NCBI GenBank assembly: GCA_019104865.1
Contig: JAHRWZ010000062.1
Location: 1-64,000 of the forward strand
DNA from: Castellaniella sp.
GTDB lineage: Bacteria; Pseudomonadota; Gammaproteobacteria; Burkholderiales; Burkholderiaceae_B
Direction: 5' to 3'
DNA: 64,000 nucleotides
A program made the position numbers and the translations under genes. Shown in pieces: positions 56,889 through 64,000 of the stretch. Below the pieces are notes generated by a model. It saw only the letters and a list, made by a program, of their open reading frames with translations, was not told where the DNA came from and searched no databases. The first letter of the stretch is position 1. Every line of letters starts with the position of its first letter.

Positions 56889-59185
56889 GTGGTCTGACTC
56901 GAAATTTGCGTCGCTATGTAAGTGTCGCCTTATCCGCCTTCATGTTGGCGGGCATATTTCTATTGATTCGTCCGGAGAACCTGTTGGAGAGGCTTGCCAG
57001 CTTTCCGCTTGAAGTGATGGCGGGTGTCTTGGCGCTGGTTCTGGTCAATCAGTTGACGGTCATTCATCGCTTCCGACGGATTCTGGCTCATTTTGGCTTC
57101 AAGGTATCTTGGGAGCCGATCTATCATGCAAGCGTACTCGGCAATCTGGCTGCGCTCGTGGTCATCCCGTTGATGGGGCATATGCTTGGACGGCAAGCAG
57201 TTCTGCGTCATGCGGGTGTGTCGCCCGTTGAGAACGCGATGATTGTTGCCTATGAGCGGATCCTAGTTGCATTGGTGAGCGCTGTGCTGGCACTGCTGGG
57301 TGGGATCTATCTTCTTGGGCGCGGCCTGTTCGGACAGGTTGCCGATGTTCCTTTCATCGAGATTTTGCTGGTGTTGGGGCTGGCCTGGTATCTAAATCAT
57401 CGCCTGGGATGGCGGAAATTCGAACATCGACATCTCGCTACGGTTTTTTCTCGGAGTAATACGGCGCATGTTTTAGAACTGCTAATAGTCACAGGGGTCA
57501 GCCTCGGGGCCATGCTCTTCTGCTTTGCGTTGCTGTTTCATGTGGTGGCTCCAACCCTGGATTGGCTCGACCTTTTCGCCATGGCTGCCATTGTTTCTTT
57601 CGGCGCCAGCATTCCACTCAGTTTTGGTGGCTGGGGGCTGCGCGAGATTGCGGCTGTCTATGTTCTTGGCCTTGCGGGGATACAGGCTGATGCCGCTCTG
57701 TCCGCATCCATTCTGTGTGGTTTGCTTTCCACAGCTGGCGTCTTGCTGCTGGCGGCAGTCGCTGTGATATGGCGCAGACGCGTTCCCTGGGGAAATGCTG
57801 CGGACAGCGGATATGGTGGTGATGGTGTCAGTAGCGCGCGGGTGTCGACCGAGAATGTCTCTGCCTGGTTTTTATACATCGCTACTGCGGTACTGGTGTT
57901 CTTTCAGGTGCATGTGACCATTGCAGGGACTACGGTGAATCTGAATTTGGCGGATCCGTTTGCTGTTCTTGCACTTTCGGCTGTGGCGCTCGACGCCTTG
58001 TCGAACCGCAGATGGCCGTCATGGAGCGTGCCTGGGCTGAACGCATGTTTATTGGTCATGGGGGGGGTCTTAGTATTTGGCTTGGCCCTCGCTTGGTGGC
58101 TGAGAGGCTCGGTGTCTGGTTGGGCTGTTGGGAAGGTCATTGGTTGGGTTGTGCTGCTGGGCTATATGGCAGCAGGTTATATGGCGGTTCACTATTACGG
58201 GCGACTCGGGTTCAGGCGCTTGGTTGAGATCATGGTGACCGTCATGTTTATAGTGGTGCTCTGCGCCGTGTTCCTAACCCCGCTGCATGGGCTTGATTTG
58301 CCTGGTTTTCTGCATGGTAGGGATACGTCTGGGCTTGAAGCGTACTCAGGAAATCGAAATGCGTTAGCGTTCCAGTTACTTGTCGTCATGGCGCTATACC
58401 TCCCACTGGTTGGGCAGATCCATCTTGCGACGGGCGATAAATGGTCTAGAGGAACCCGGTTGAGTATCTTGGTTCTAGGGGTTCTAATCGGTGGCTTGTT
58501 TTTGACAGCATCAAGATCTGCGTTGATCGCGTTTGCGCTGATGGCTGCTGTGGGTCTCGCCTTGCGTGTTGTCGACCGGCGCTATGTAATTTATGGGTTA
58601 TTGACAGGTGTTTCGTTCTGGGTTATCGCATACTGGTTGCCTACAATAGTGCAAGCTTTGATTCAGTTGGTAGACCATTTTGTTGTGTGGTCCTCATCCG
58701 TATTGAGTGGTACTCCAATGCGTGATTCGTCGATGATTGTGAAATCAATGGTTGTGATAGGTCGTGTATCGACTGAGATTAGTGACCACGGGCGGCTAGA
58801 AATGCTTGTCGCAGCCCTGAACGCGTGGCTGAATCACCCAATATTTGGTGAGGGATTAGGGGCCTTTCTACTTGATAGTAAGCAAACGCTTGGCCTAAGT
58901 ATGATTATACATAACACAGTATTATGGCTGTTGGCGGAGGTCGGGCTGGTCGGCGCCATCCCGTTCATTTTAACTTTTGTCCTGATCGTGCGATCTGCTT
59001 GGATAGGGCGGATGGGCGCCGTCCGTTCACATGGTGTCCTGCTGATCATGCTGATGTTTGCCGTTATGAGCCAGTTTCACGAGGTTCTGTATCAGAGGAT
59101 TTTTTGGATTGGTTTGGGCGGTTTGGCTGCTGCTCTACCGAGTCAGTTGCAAAATAGAAAGAAGTTTTTGATCTTAAATGAATAA
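56885..59185 (+). CDS. Fusion: flippase-like (LPG-synthase TM) domain + O-antigen polymerase-like domain
   Basis: 766 residues. The first about 300 residues look like the lysylphosphatidylglycerol-synthase-type membrane domain (UPF0104): VIHRFRRILAHFG, VVIPLMGHMLGRQ, and the GGWGLREIAAVY motif near residue 243. A hydrophilic linker (about 300-325) leads to a Wzy/WaaL-like polytopic half: TASRSALIAFALMAAVGL, then LNHPIFGEGLGAFLLDSKQTLGLSMIIHNTVLWLLAEVGLVGAIPF, where the NHP-GxG and H-N features recall O-antigen polymerases. The ATG at 56885 overlaps the upstream stop; a GTG six codons earlier is possible. It is the only Wzy candidate in the operon. Confidence 0.78.
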   Translation: MSGLTRNLRRYVSVALSAFMLAGIFLLIRPENLLERLASFPLEVMAGVLALVLVNQLTVIHRFRRILAHFGFKVSWEPIYHASVLGNLAALVVIPLMGHMLGRQAVLRHAGVSPVENAMIVAYERILVALVSAVLALLGGIYLLGRGLFGQVADVPFIEILLVLGLAWYLNHRLGWRKFEHRHLATVFSRSNTAHVLELLIVTGVSLGAMLFCFALLFHVVAPTLDWLDLFAMAAIVSFGASIPLSFGGWGLREIAAVYVLGLAGIQADAALSASILCGLLSTAGVLLLAAVAVIWRRRVPWGNAADSGYGGDGVSSARVSTENVSAWFLYIATAVLVFFQVHVTIAGTTVNLNLADPFAVLALSAVALDALSNRRWPSWSVPGLNACLLVMGGVLVFGLALAWWLRGSVSGWAVGKVIGWVVLLGYMAAGYMAVHYYGRLGFRRLVEIMVTVMFIVVLCAVFLTPLHGLDLPGFLHGRDTSGLEAYSGNRNALAFQLLVVMALYLPLVGQIHLATGDKWSRGTRLSILVLGVLIGGLFLTASRSALIAFALMAAVGLALRVVDRRYVIYGLLTGVSFWVIAYWLPTIVQALIQLVDHFVVWSSSVLSGTPMRDSSMIVKSMVVIGRVSTEISDHGRLEMLVAALNAWLNHPIFGEGLGAFLLDSKQTLGLSMIIHNTVLWLLAEVGLVGAIPFILTFVLIVRSAWIGRMGAVRSHGVLLIMLMFAVMSQFHEVLYQRIFWIGLGGLAAALPSQLQNRKKFLILNE

Positions 59186-59245
59186 GGCGGGGCGGGCAGT
59201 GCATGAGCATCTGTGCATGGGGAGGTGTAGAGAAATGGTTCTAAT

Positions 59246-61210
59246 ATGTGCGGTCTGATAGGTCTCTGGCAGCGGGGGGCAGTTGATCGATTGCGGTATG
59301 ATGCGCAGAATATGACGTCGGTGCTGGCTCATCGCGGCCCGGATGATGCTGGTATATGGGCCGATACTGCAGTCGGCCTTGCACTCGGGCACCGCCGTCT
59401 GTCCATCGTGGAGCTGTCCGCCGCGGGCCATCAGCCGATGCGGTCGTCCTGCGGACGATACGTGCTGGTCTTCAACGGCGAGATCTACAACCATCTCGAT
59501 TTGCGGTCCCGGCTGGGTGAGGCCGGACAGGGATGGCGGGGGCATTCGGATACTGAAACGCTGCTGGCATGCATCCAGGCCTGGGGGCTGAGACGCACTC
59601 TGGAGCAGGCCGTGGGCATGTTCGCGTTGGCCTTGTGGGACCGCCAAAGCCAGGTGCTCAGTCTGGCGCGTGATCGCCTGGGGGAAAAGCCTCTGTATTG
59701 GGGCTGGCAGGACGACATGCTGCTGTTCGGATCCGAACTGAAATCATTGCGGGCCCATCCGGATTTTCACGCGACGGTGGATAGGGGGGCGTTGGCCCTT
59801 TATCTGCGGCACGGGTATGTGCCAGCGCCTTGGTCGATCTATCAAGGCGTGCTCAAGCTGCCGCAGGGGCAGTTCATTGAAATTCCTTTGGGGCAGGGCG
59901 TCTCCGCGGCCAAGGCGGCAACGCCGCAGCCATTCTGGAGTTTCAATACGGTCGTTGCCCACGGGGAGGCGAATCCATTTTCGGGTGACGACACGGCGGC
60001 AATCGATGCACTGGAGGCACGGCTATCGGACACCATCGGGCAGCAGATGCTGGCTGATGTGCCTGTCGGGGCTTTCTTTAGTGGCGGGATTGATAGCACT
60101 ACGGTTGTTTCGCTGATGCAAAAGCTGAGCACCCGGCCAGTGTGTACCTTTACGATTGGTTTTGATGGCCACCAATATGATGAGGCTGCACATGCACAAG
60201 CAATCGCTGATCATCTGGGGACCGACCATATGCCGTTGATCGTTCGGCCGGAAGACGCGCTGGACGTGATCCCCATGCTGCCGCGCATGTACTGCGAGCC
60301 GCTCAGCGCGGATTCACAGATCCCGCTATATCTGATCAGCAAGCTGGCGCGGCGGCATGTCACGGTCGCTTTGAGCGGCGATGGCGGAGATGAACTGTTT
60401 GGCGGATATAACCGGTATCTGGGCGCGCGCCGCGTCTGGCTGCGTCTGCAGTCTATGCCCGGACCGGTGAGGCACGCTTGTGCCGCATTGCTGCGCAGCG
60501 TATCGCCGGCCGGCTGGGATCGCTTGTTCGCCTTGGCCAAACCGATATTGCCCGAAAGGTTTAGGCTGGCGATTCCGGGGACGAAGGCCCAGAAACTGGC
60601 GGATGTGCTGGAACTGGATACGGAGATGGATTACTTCCGTCGCCTGACCAGTCATTGGCAAGACCCCGAACGTATCGTGCTTGGGGGGCGTGAGCATCCC
60701 ACCCTGATGACAAACCCCGCCTCTCAGCCGCATGCCGATTGCTTCGAGCATTGGATGATGGCGATGGATGCGCAGACATTTCTGCCTGATGAAGTGATGG
60801 CCAAGGTGGATCGCGCCGCGATGGCTGCAAGCCTGGAAACGCGAGCGCCCTTGCTGGACCACCGGGTGGTGGAACTGGCCTGGCGGATGCCGCTGCGGAT
60901 GAAGATCCGCGATGGTCAGGGCAAGTGGCTGCTGCGTCAGGTGTTGTATCGGCATGTGCCGCGTGAACTGGTCGAACGCCCCAAGAAGGGCTTTGGCATT
61001 CCGATCGACGACTGGCTGCGGGGGCCTTTGCGGGCTTGGGCGGAAGGCCTGCTGGCGGAGGACCGTCTGCGGGCGGACGGATACTTCGATCCCGCGCCGA
61101 TTCGCGCACGGTGGCGCCAGCACGTGCAGGGCAGCCATAACTGGCAGTATCAGTTATGGCCCATCCTGATGTTTCAGGCCTGGCTGTCCGATGCCCAGGT
61201 GCACGCATGA
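59246..61210 (+). CDS. asnB: Asparagine synthase-type amidotransferase (copy 2)
   Basis: 654 residues with the same architecture as 53836-55716: Cys2 glutaminase start MCGLIGLWQ, FNGEIYNHLDL, ATP site FSGGIDSTTVV and SGDGGDELFGGYNRYLG. The two proteins are clearly related yet diverged throughout, so this is not a recent duplication. An extra segment (about 425-455) is present here. It probably amidates a second uronic acid residue, or acts on a different sugar. It sits 60 bases after the polymerase gene and overlaps the following glycosyltransferase gene (ATGA). Confidence 0.88.
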   Translation: MCGLIGLWQRGAVDRLRYDAQNMTSVLAHRGPDDAGIWADTAVGLALGHRRLSIVELSAAGHQPMRSSCGRYVLVFNGEIYNHLDLRSRLGEAGQGWRGHSDTETLLACIQAWGLRRTLEQAVGMFALALWDRQSQVLSLARDRLGEKPLYWGWQDDMLLFGSELKSLRAHPDFHATVDRGALALYLRHGYVPAPWSIYQGVLKLPQGQFIEIPLGQGVSAAKAATPQPFWSFNTVVAHGEANPFSGDDTAAIDALEARLSDTIGQQMLADVPVGAFFSGGIDSTTVVSLMQKLSTRPVCTFTIGFDGHQYDEAAHAQAIADHLGTDHMPLIVRPEDALDVIPMLPRMYCEPLSADSQIPLYLISKLARRHVTVALSGDGGDELFGGYNRYLGARRVWLRLQSMPGPVRHACAALLRSVSPAGWDRLFALAKPILPERFRLAIPGTKAQKLADVLELDTEMDYFRRLTSHWQDPERIVLGGREHPTLMTNPASQPHADCFEHWMMAMDAQTFLPDEVMAKVDRAAMAASLETRAPLLDHRVVELAWRMPLRMKIRDGQGKWLLRQVLYRHVPRELVERPKKGFGIPIDDWLRGPLRAWAEGLLAEDRLRADGYFDPAPIRARWRQHVQGSHNWQYQLWPILMFQAWLSDAQVHA

Positions 61211-62334
61211 AACTGTTGCTTGTCGGCGGCTTTGCCGAGTCCGTGCTGAACTTCCGCGGGCCGTTGATCGATGCGTTGTTGCGGGCGGGCGTCGAGGTCC
61301 ATGTCGCCGCGCCGGGGCTGGATCGGGGCGATGTGGGGCGTGCGTTGCGGGACCGGGGGGCGATCCCGCACGATGTGCCCTTGCAGCGCACTGGAATGAA
61401 TCCGCTGGCGGATGTGCGGGGCCTGTACGGCTTATGGCGCCTGATGCGTCACCTGCGGCCCGATGCGTTTCTGGGTTACACCATCAAACCTGTGATCTAT
61501 GGTTTGATGGCTGCGCGCCTTGCGGGGGTCAGCAGGCGGTACGCCTTGATCACGGGTCTGGGCTACGCCTTTCAGGAACGGCCCTCCAGCCGCCGCGCCC
61601 AGGTGGTCGCAAGTCTGGCGCGGGGGCTGTATCGTCTGGCGCTGCGTGGCGCGCATCGGGTTTTCTTTCAGAACCCGGATGACCAGGCGCTGTTCCAGGC
61701 ACTGCACATCCTGGACCCGCGGACGCCGTCCCTGGTGGTCAATGGTTCAGGGGTCGATGTCGCGCGTTTCGCCCAGGAGCCGGTTCCCGGTGGCCCCGTC
61801 GTGTTTCTGATGATCGCACGCCTGTTGATTGCCAAGGGGGTGCGCGAATATGCACAGGCTGCGGCCCGGTTGCGCCCCGAGTTTCCGCAGGCGTCATTCC
61901 AGCTGGCTGGCTGGATCGATGGCGGTCCGGACTCCATCGGTGCTGACGAACTGGATGCCTGGATCGGTGCGGGAACCCTGGAGTATCTGGGGAGGTTGGA
62001 CGACGTGCGACCGGCCTTGTCAGGTTGTGGTGTGTACGTACTGCCTTCGTACCGTGAGGGTACGCCGCGTACCGTGCTCGAAGCCATGGCGGTCGGGCGT
62101 CCGGTGATCACCACCGATGCTCCCGGATGTCGCGAGACGGTCGTCGATGGGGAAAATGGCTATCTGGTTCCAGTGGGATCGAGCGAGGATCTGGCTGCCG
62201 CCATGCAGCGTTTTCTTCACGATCCGCATCTGATGCAGGTGATGGGCGAACGATCGCGGCAGATCGCAGAAGACAAATACGACGTACATCGGGTGAATGC
62301 CGAGATGCTGCGTGGCATGGGGATCGCATCTTGA
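61207..62334 (+). CDS. Glycosyltransferase family 4 (WbpT/PglA-like)
   Basis: 375 residues. KLLLVGGFAESVLNFRGPLIDALLRAGVEVHVAAPG, FLGYTIKPVIYGLMAARLAGVSRRYALITGLGYAF and the donor-site LPSYREGTPRTVLEAMAVGRPVITTDAPGCRETV are typical of GT4 enzymes near the initiating transferase. The YTIKPVIYG stretch is common in transferases that act second, on the undecaprenyl-linked first sugar. The ATG at 61207 overlaps the asnB stop. Downstream the sugar transferase begins at a TTG overlapping its stop. Confidence 0.87.
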   Translation: MKLLLVGGFAESVLNFRGPLIDALLRAGVEVHVAAPGLDRGDVGRALRDRGAIPHDVPLQRTGMNPLADVRGLYGLWRLMRHLRPDAFLGYTIKPVIYGLMAARLAGVSRRYALITGLGYAFQERPSSRRAQVVASLARGLYRLALRGAHRVFFQNPDDQALFQALHILDPRTPSLVVNGSGVDVARFAQEPVPGGPVVFLMIARLLIAKGVREYAQAAARLRPEFPQASFQLAGWIDGGPDSIGADELDAWIGAGTLEYLGRLDDVRPALSGCGVYVLPSYREGTPRTVLEAMAVGRPVITTDAPGCRETVVDGENGYLVPVGSSEDLAAAMQRFLHDPHLMQVMGERSRQIAEDKYDVHRVNAEMLRGMGIAS

Positions 62335-62942
62335 AAAGGCTACTGGATATTCTGGGAGCGGGGCTGGGGTTGTTGGCCCTGTCGCCGTTGATTCTGTGCT
62401 TGGCCTGGCTGATTCAGCGTCGGCTGGGACGTCCTGTGCTGTTTTGTCAGATCCGGCCGGGGCGGCATGGTCGCCCCTTCCGGATGATCAAGTTCCGTAC
62501 AATGCGAGATGCTGCGGGCCTTGATGGGCAGCCGCTGCCGGATGCGGAGCGGATTACGCCTTTTGGCCGCTTGCTGCGATCCACCAGCCTTGATGAGTTA
62601 CCCGAGCTTTGGAATGTCCTGAAGGGTGATATGAGTTTGGTTGGCCCGCGCCCCTTGCTGATGGAATATCTGCCGCTTTATTCTCCGGAACAGGCGCGTC
62701 GTCACGAGGTGCGGCCTGGCGTCACGGGCTGGGCACAGGTTAATGGACGTAATGCCCTCAGTTGGGAAGACAAATTCCGGCTGGATGTGTGGTACGTGGA
62801 CCATCGGTCGCTGTGGCTGGATCTGAAGATTCTGTATCTGACAGTGAGAAAGGTATTGGCCCGCGATGGGATCAGCGCGATCGGAGAGGCAACAATGACT
62901 AGATTTACTGGCGCGATTCATGAGGAGAAAGATTATGAGTGA
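62331..62942 (+). CDS. Initiating sugar transferase (polyprenyl phosphate glycosyl-1-phosphate transferase)
   Basis: 203 residues, the small PglC/WecP-type monotopic enzyme. The re-entrant hydrophobic N-terminus ([28 protein letters not shown]) is followed by [63 protein letters not shown] (catalytic Asp-Glu pair) and [22 protein letters not shown]. It links the first sugar phosphate to undecaprenyl phosphate. Start is TTG at 62331 overlapping the upstream stop (TTGA). It overlaps the acetyltransferase gene by eight bases. Confidence 0.9.
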   Translation: MKRLLDILGAGLGLLALSPLILCLAWLIQRRLGRPVLFCQIRPGRHGRPFRMIKFRTMRDAAGLDGQPLPDAERITPFGRLLRSTSLDELPELWNVLKGDMSLVGPRPLLMEYLPLYSPEQARRHEVRPGVTGWAQVNGRNALSWEDKFRLDVWYVDHRSLWLDLKILYLTVRKVLARDGISAIGEATMTRFTGAIHEEKDYE

Positions 62943-63591
62943 GTCTTTGTATGCCATTTATGGCGCCTCGGGCTTTGGTCGTGAGGTGCTGCCATTAGGT
63001 CGACAGTTTTTGGCGCGGACTGGGGTGGCCCTGGACCGTTTGGTGTTTATCGATGATGCCCCTTCCGCACAGCGGGTGAATGGTCATCGGGTATTAACCT
63101 GGCAGGAGTTTTTGGACGAACCGGCAAGCGCACGGTTCGTATCTCTGGCGATCGCCAGTGGAGCCATCAGGGAGAAGTTGTCGAAACTCTTGAGTAGTCA
63201 TGGAGTGACTCACTGGGAAATTCGCGCAAGTAATGTTGTCGAGTTGGATGATGTGCAGATGCAGGAAGGTGCGATCTTATGTGCCTTTGTCACGCTGACA
63301 TCAAACATCCGTATCGGCCGCCATTTCCATGCCAACATCTATAGTTATGTTGCGCATGATTGTGTGATTGGTGATTTTGTCACTTTTGCGCCTGGTGTAA
63401 TGTGCAATGGCAATGTGGTCGTCGAAGACCATGCCTACATTGGCACGGGCGCGATGCTGCGCCAAGGTAAACCCGGGAGGCCATTGCGGATTGGTCGTGG
63501 CGCGGTAGTGGGCATGGGGGCAGTAGTGACAAAAGATGTTGCAGCTGGCGAAACTGTTGTTGGTAATCCTGCGCGCCCCTTGATCAGATAG
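62935..63591 (+). CDS. Sugar O/N-acetyltransferase (PglD/NeuD-like)
   Basis: 218 residues: N-terminal sugar-nucleotide-binding Rossmann-like domain (YAIYGASGFGREVLPLGRQFL, about 5-75), then a left-handed beta-helix (EGAILCAFVTLTSNIRIGRHFHANIYSYVAHDCVIGDFVTFAPGVMCNGNV). The catalytic His is in YVAHDCVIGD. PglD acetylates the 4-amino group of the UDP-sugar that the adjacent PglC-like transferase uses, so the pairing is meaningful, although no 4,6-dehydratase/aminotransferase pair for bacillosamine is seen besides PseB/C. Confidence 0.87.
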   Translation: MSESLYAIYGASGFGREVLPLGRQFLARTGVALDRLVFIDDAPSAQRVNGHRVLTWQEFLDEPASARFVSLAIASGAIREKLSKLLSSHGVTHWEIRASNVVELDDVQMQEGAILCAFVTLTSNIRIGRHFHANIYSYVAHDCVIGDFVTFAPGVMCNGNVVVEDHAYIGTGAMLRQGKPGRPLRIGRGAVVGMGAVVTKDVAAGETVVGNPARPLIR

Positions 63592-63898
63592 TGTGTTGGA
63601 GCATAGGGCCTATTCGGCCTCTCGTTCTAATGTCGCAGGCCTACAACAACAATATTCTGCTTCTGTACTGTTGGGTGTCGCTGTGTTGAATACCCACCTT
63701 TCTCCCTGGCCTTCATTCTCCGCAGAAGACATCGTCCGCATCCCACCGGTGCGGTCAGTATTACACCGGCGCTAACACCTTCACCTACAATCAAACCCGC
63801 ACTCGATCCCGCTGACCGCGCCAAGGTTGTCACGATCGACCGAAATGCCCAGTAAAAATTAATTTTTCAGAGATGCCTGGTAAGTGAAGAAAAATAGC
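63592..63898. other. Gene-free stretch before the last gene
   Basis: About 300 bases with no convincing gene. One frame (about 63746-63856) reads as a plausible short protein end (GAVSITPALTPSPTIKPAL then ADRAKVVTIDRNAQ), perhaps a relic. The AT-rich end may carry a promoter for the following acyltransferase gene, but no clear boxes or terminator were found. Confidence 0.35.
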
Positions 63899-64000
63899 AT
63901 GCCAATAAATTTCAAATACCGTCCTGAAATTGACGGTTTGCGCGCTATTGCAGTGTTGCCAGTCATTCTATTCCATGCGGGAATTCCTGGGTTTTCTGGG
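63899..64000 (+). CDS. Acyltransferase 3 family protein (5' part, cut by window end)
   Basis: Only 34 codons are visible. They give KYRPEIDGLRAIAVLPVILFHAG, the highly typical N-terminus of OafA/OatA-type membrane O-acyltransferases: the R-x-x-x-DGLRAIAVL motif and the membrane His. Such enzymes acetylate O antigen in the membrane, consistent with the operon it follows. The ATG at 63899 follows an AT-rich GAAGAAAAATAG context. Confidence 0.88.
   Translation, partial: MPINFKYRPEIDGLRAIAVLPVILFHAGIPGFSG

Noticed and set aside
61156-61206. Extended start for the glycosyltransferase after asnB copy 2
   Set aside because: The extra 17 codons lie inside asnB and are not conserved; the ATG at 61207 gives the family N-terminus and an ATGA overlap.

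Overview
The window looks like a chromosomal segment of a Burkholderiales bacterium, most likely the Alcaligenaceae (Bordetella/Achromobacter side). This rests on the high-GC housekeeping genes, the Bordetella-type wlb sugar genes, an imuA-imuB-dnaE2 cassette and a betaproteobacterial hut locus. The genus cannot be fixed from the sequence. No rRNA, tRNA or CRISPR array was seen.

Left part (1-14.3 kb). A partial minus-strand gene start is followed by a HIT-family protein with its own terminator and a complete dipeptide ABC transporter operon (dppA-B-C-D-F, minus strand). Next come ssb, a type II toxin-antitoxin pair, and the SOS mutagenesis cassette imuA-imuB-dnaE2, in which imuA and imuB each carry a perfect LexA box.

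Histidine region (14.3-27.3 kb). hutI faces hutH and hutU. hutU and hutH lie downstream of a polar amino-acid ABC transporter on the same strand. A CoA-transferase plus acyl-CoA dehydrogenase operon and the repressor gene hutC follow. The transporter operon and the CoA-transferase operon share a nearly identical promoter cassette of about 54 bp with a HutC-type palindrome and a leader hairpin, so the CoA-ester pair is probably part of the Hut regulon. An NCS2 purine permease is divergent from hutC.

Surface polysaccharide region (27.3-64 kb). An rfaH-like antiterminator gene is followed by an autotransporter and an O-antigen ligase. These two are bracketed by truncated copies of each other's 3' ends. 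A 12-base ops-like element (11 of 12 bases identical to the E. coli ops) lies directly upstream of a long plus-strand operon. That operon encodes UDP-ManNAc3NAcA-type synthesis (wlbB, wlbC, wlbA, wlbD with an embedded MarR-like regulator), a PglK/MsbA-type flippase, and a pseudaminic-acid-type nonulosonate pathway (pseB, pseC, pseG, pseH, pseI plus an SpsF-like cytidylyltransferase fused to a class III aminotransferase). It also carries several tailoring enzymes: a FemAB-like protein, a frameshifted methyltransferase, an aldo/keto reductase, a formyltransferase and a PIG-L deacetylase. The far end holds glycosyltransferases, two asparagine-synthase-type amidotransferases, an unusual fusion of a flippase-like membrane domain to a Wzy-like polymerase, an initiating sugar transferase and acyltransferases. 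The last gene is cut by the window edge.

Most genes of the polysaccharide operon overlap by a few bases (ATGA, GTGA, TTGA), implying translational coupling. GC content visibly falls in 36.2-38 kb and 46-53.8 kb, as expected for exchanged O-antigen DNA, and a decayed IS5-type transposase sits at the seam near 49.3-49.6 kb.
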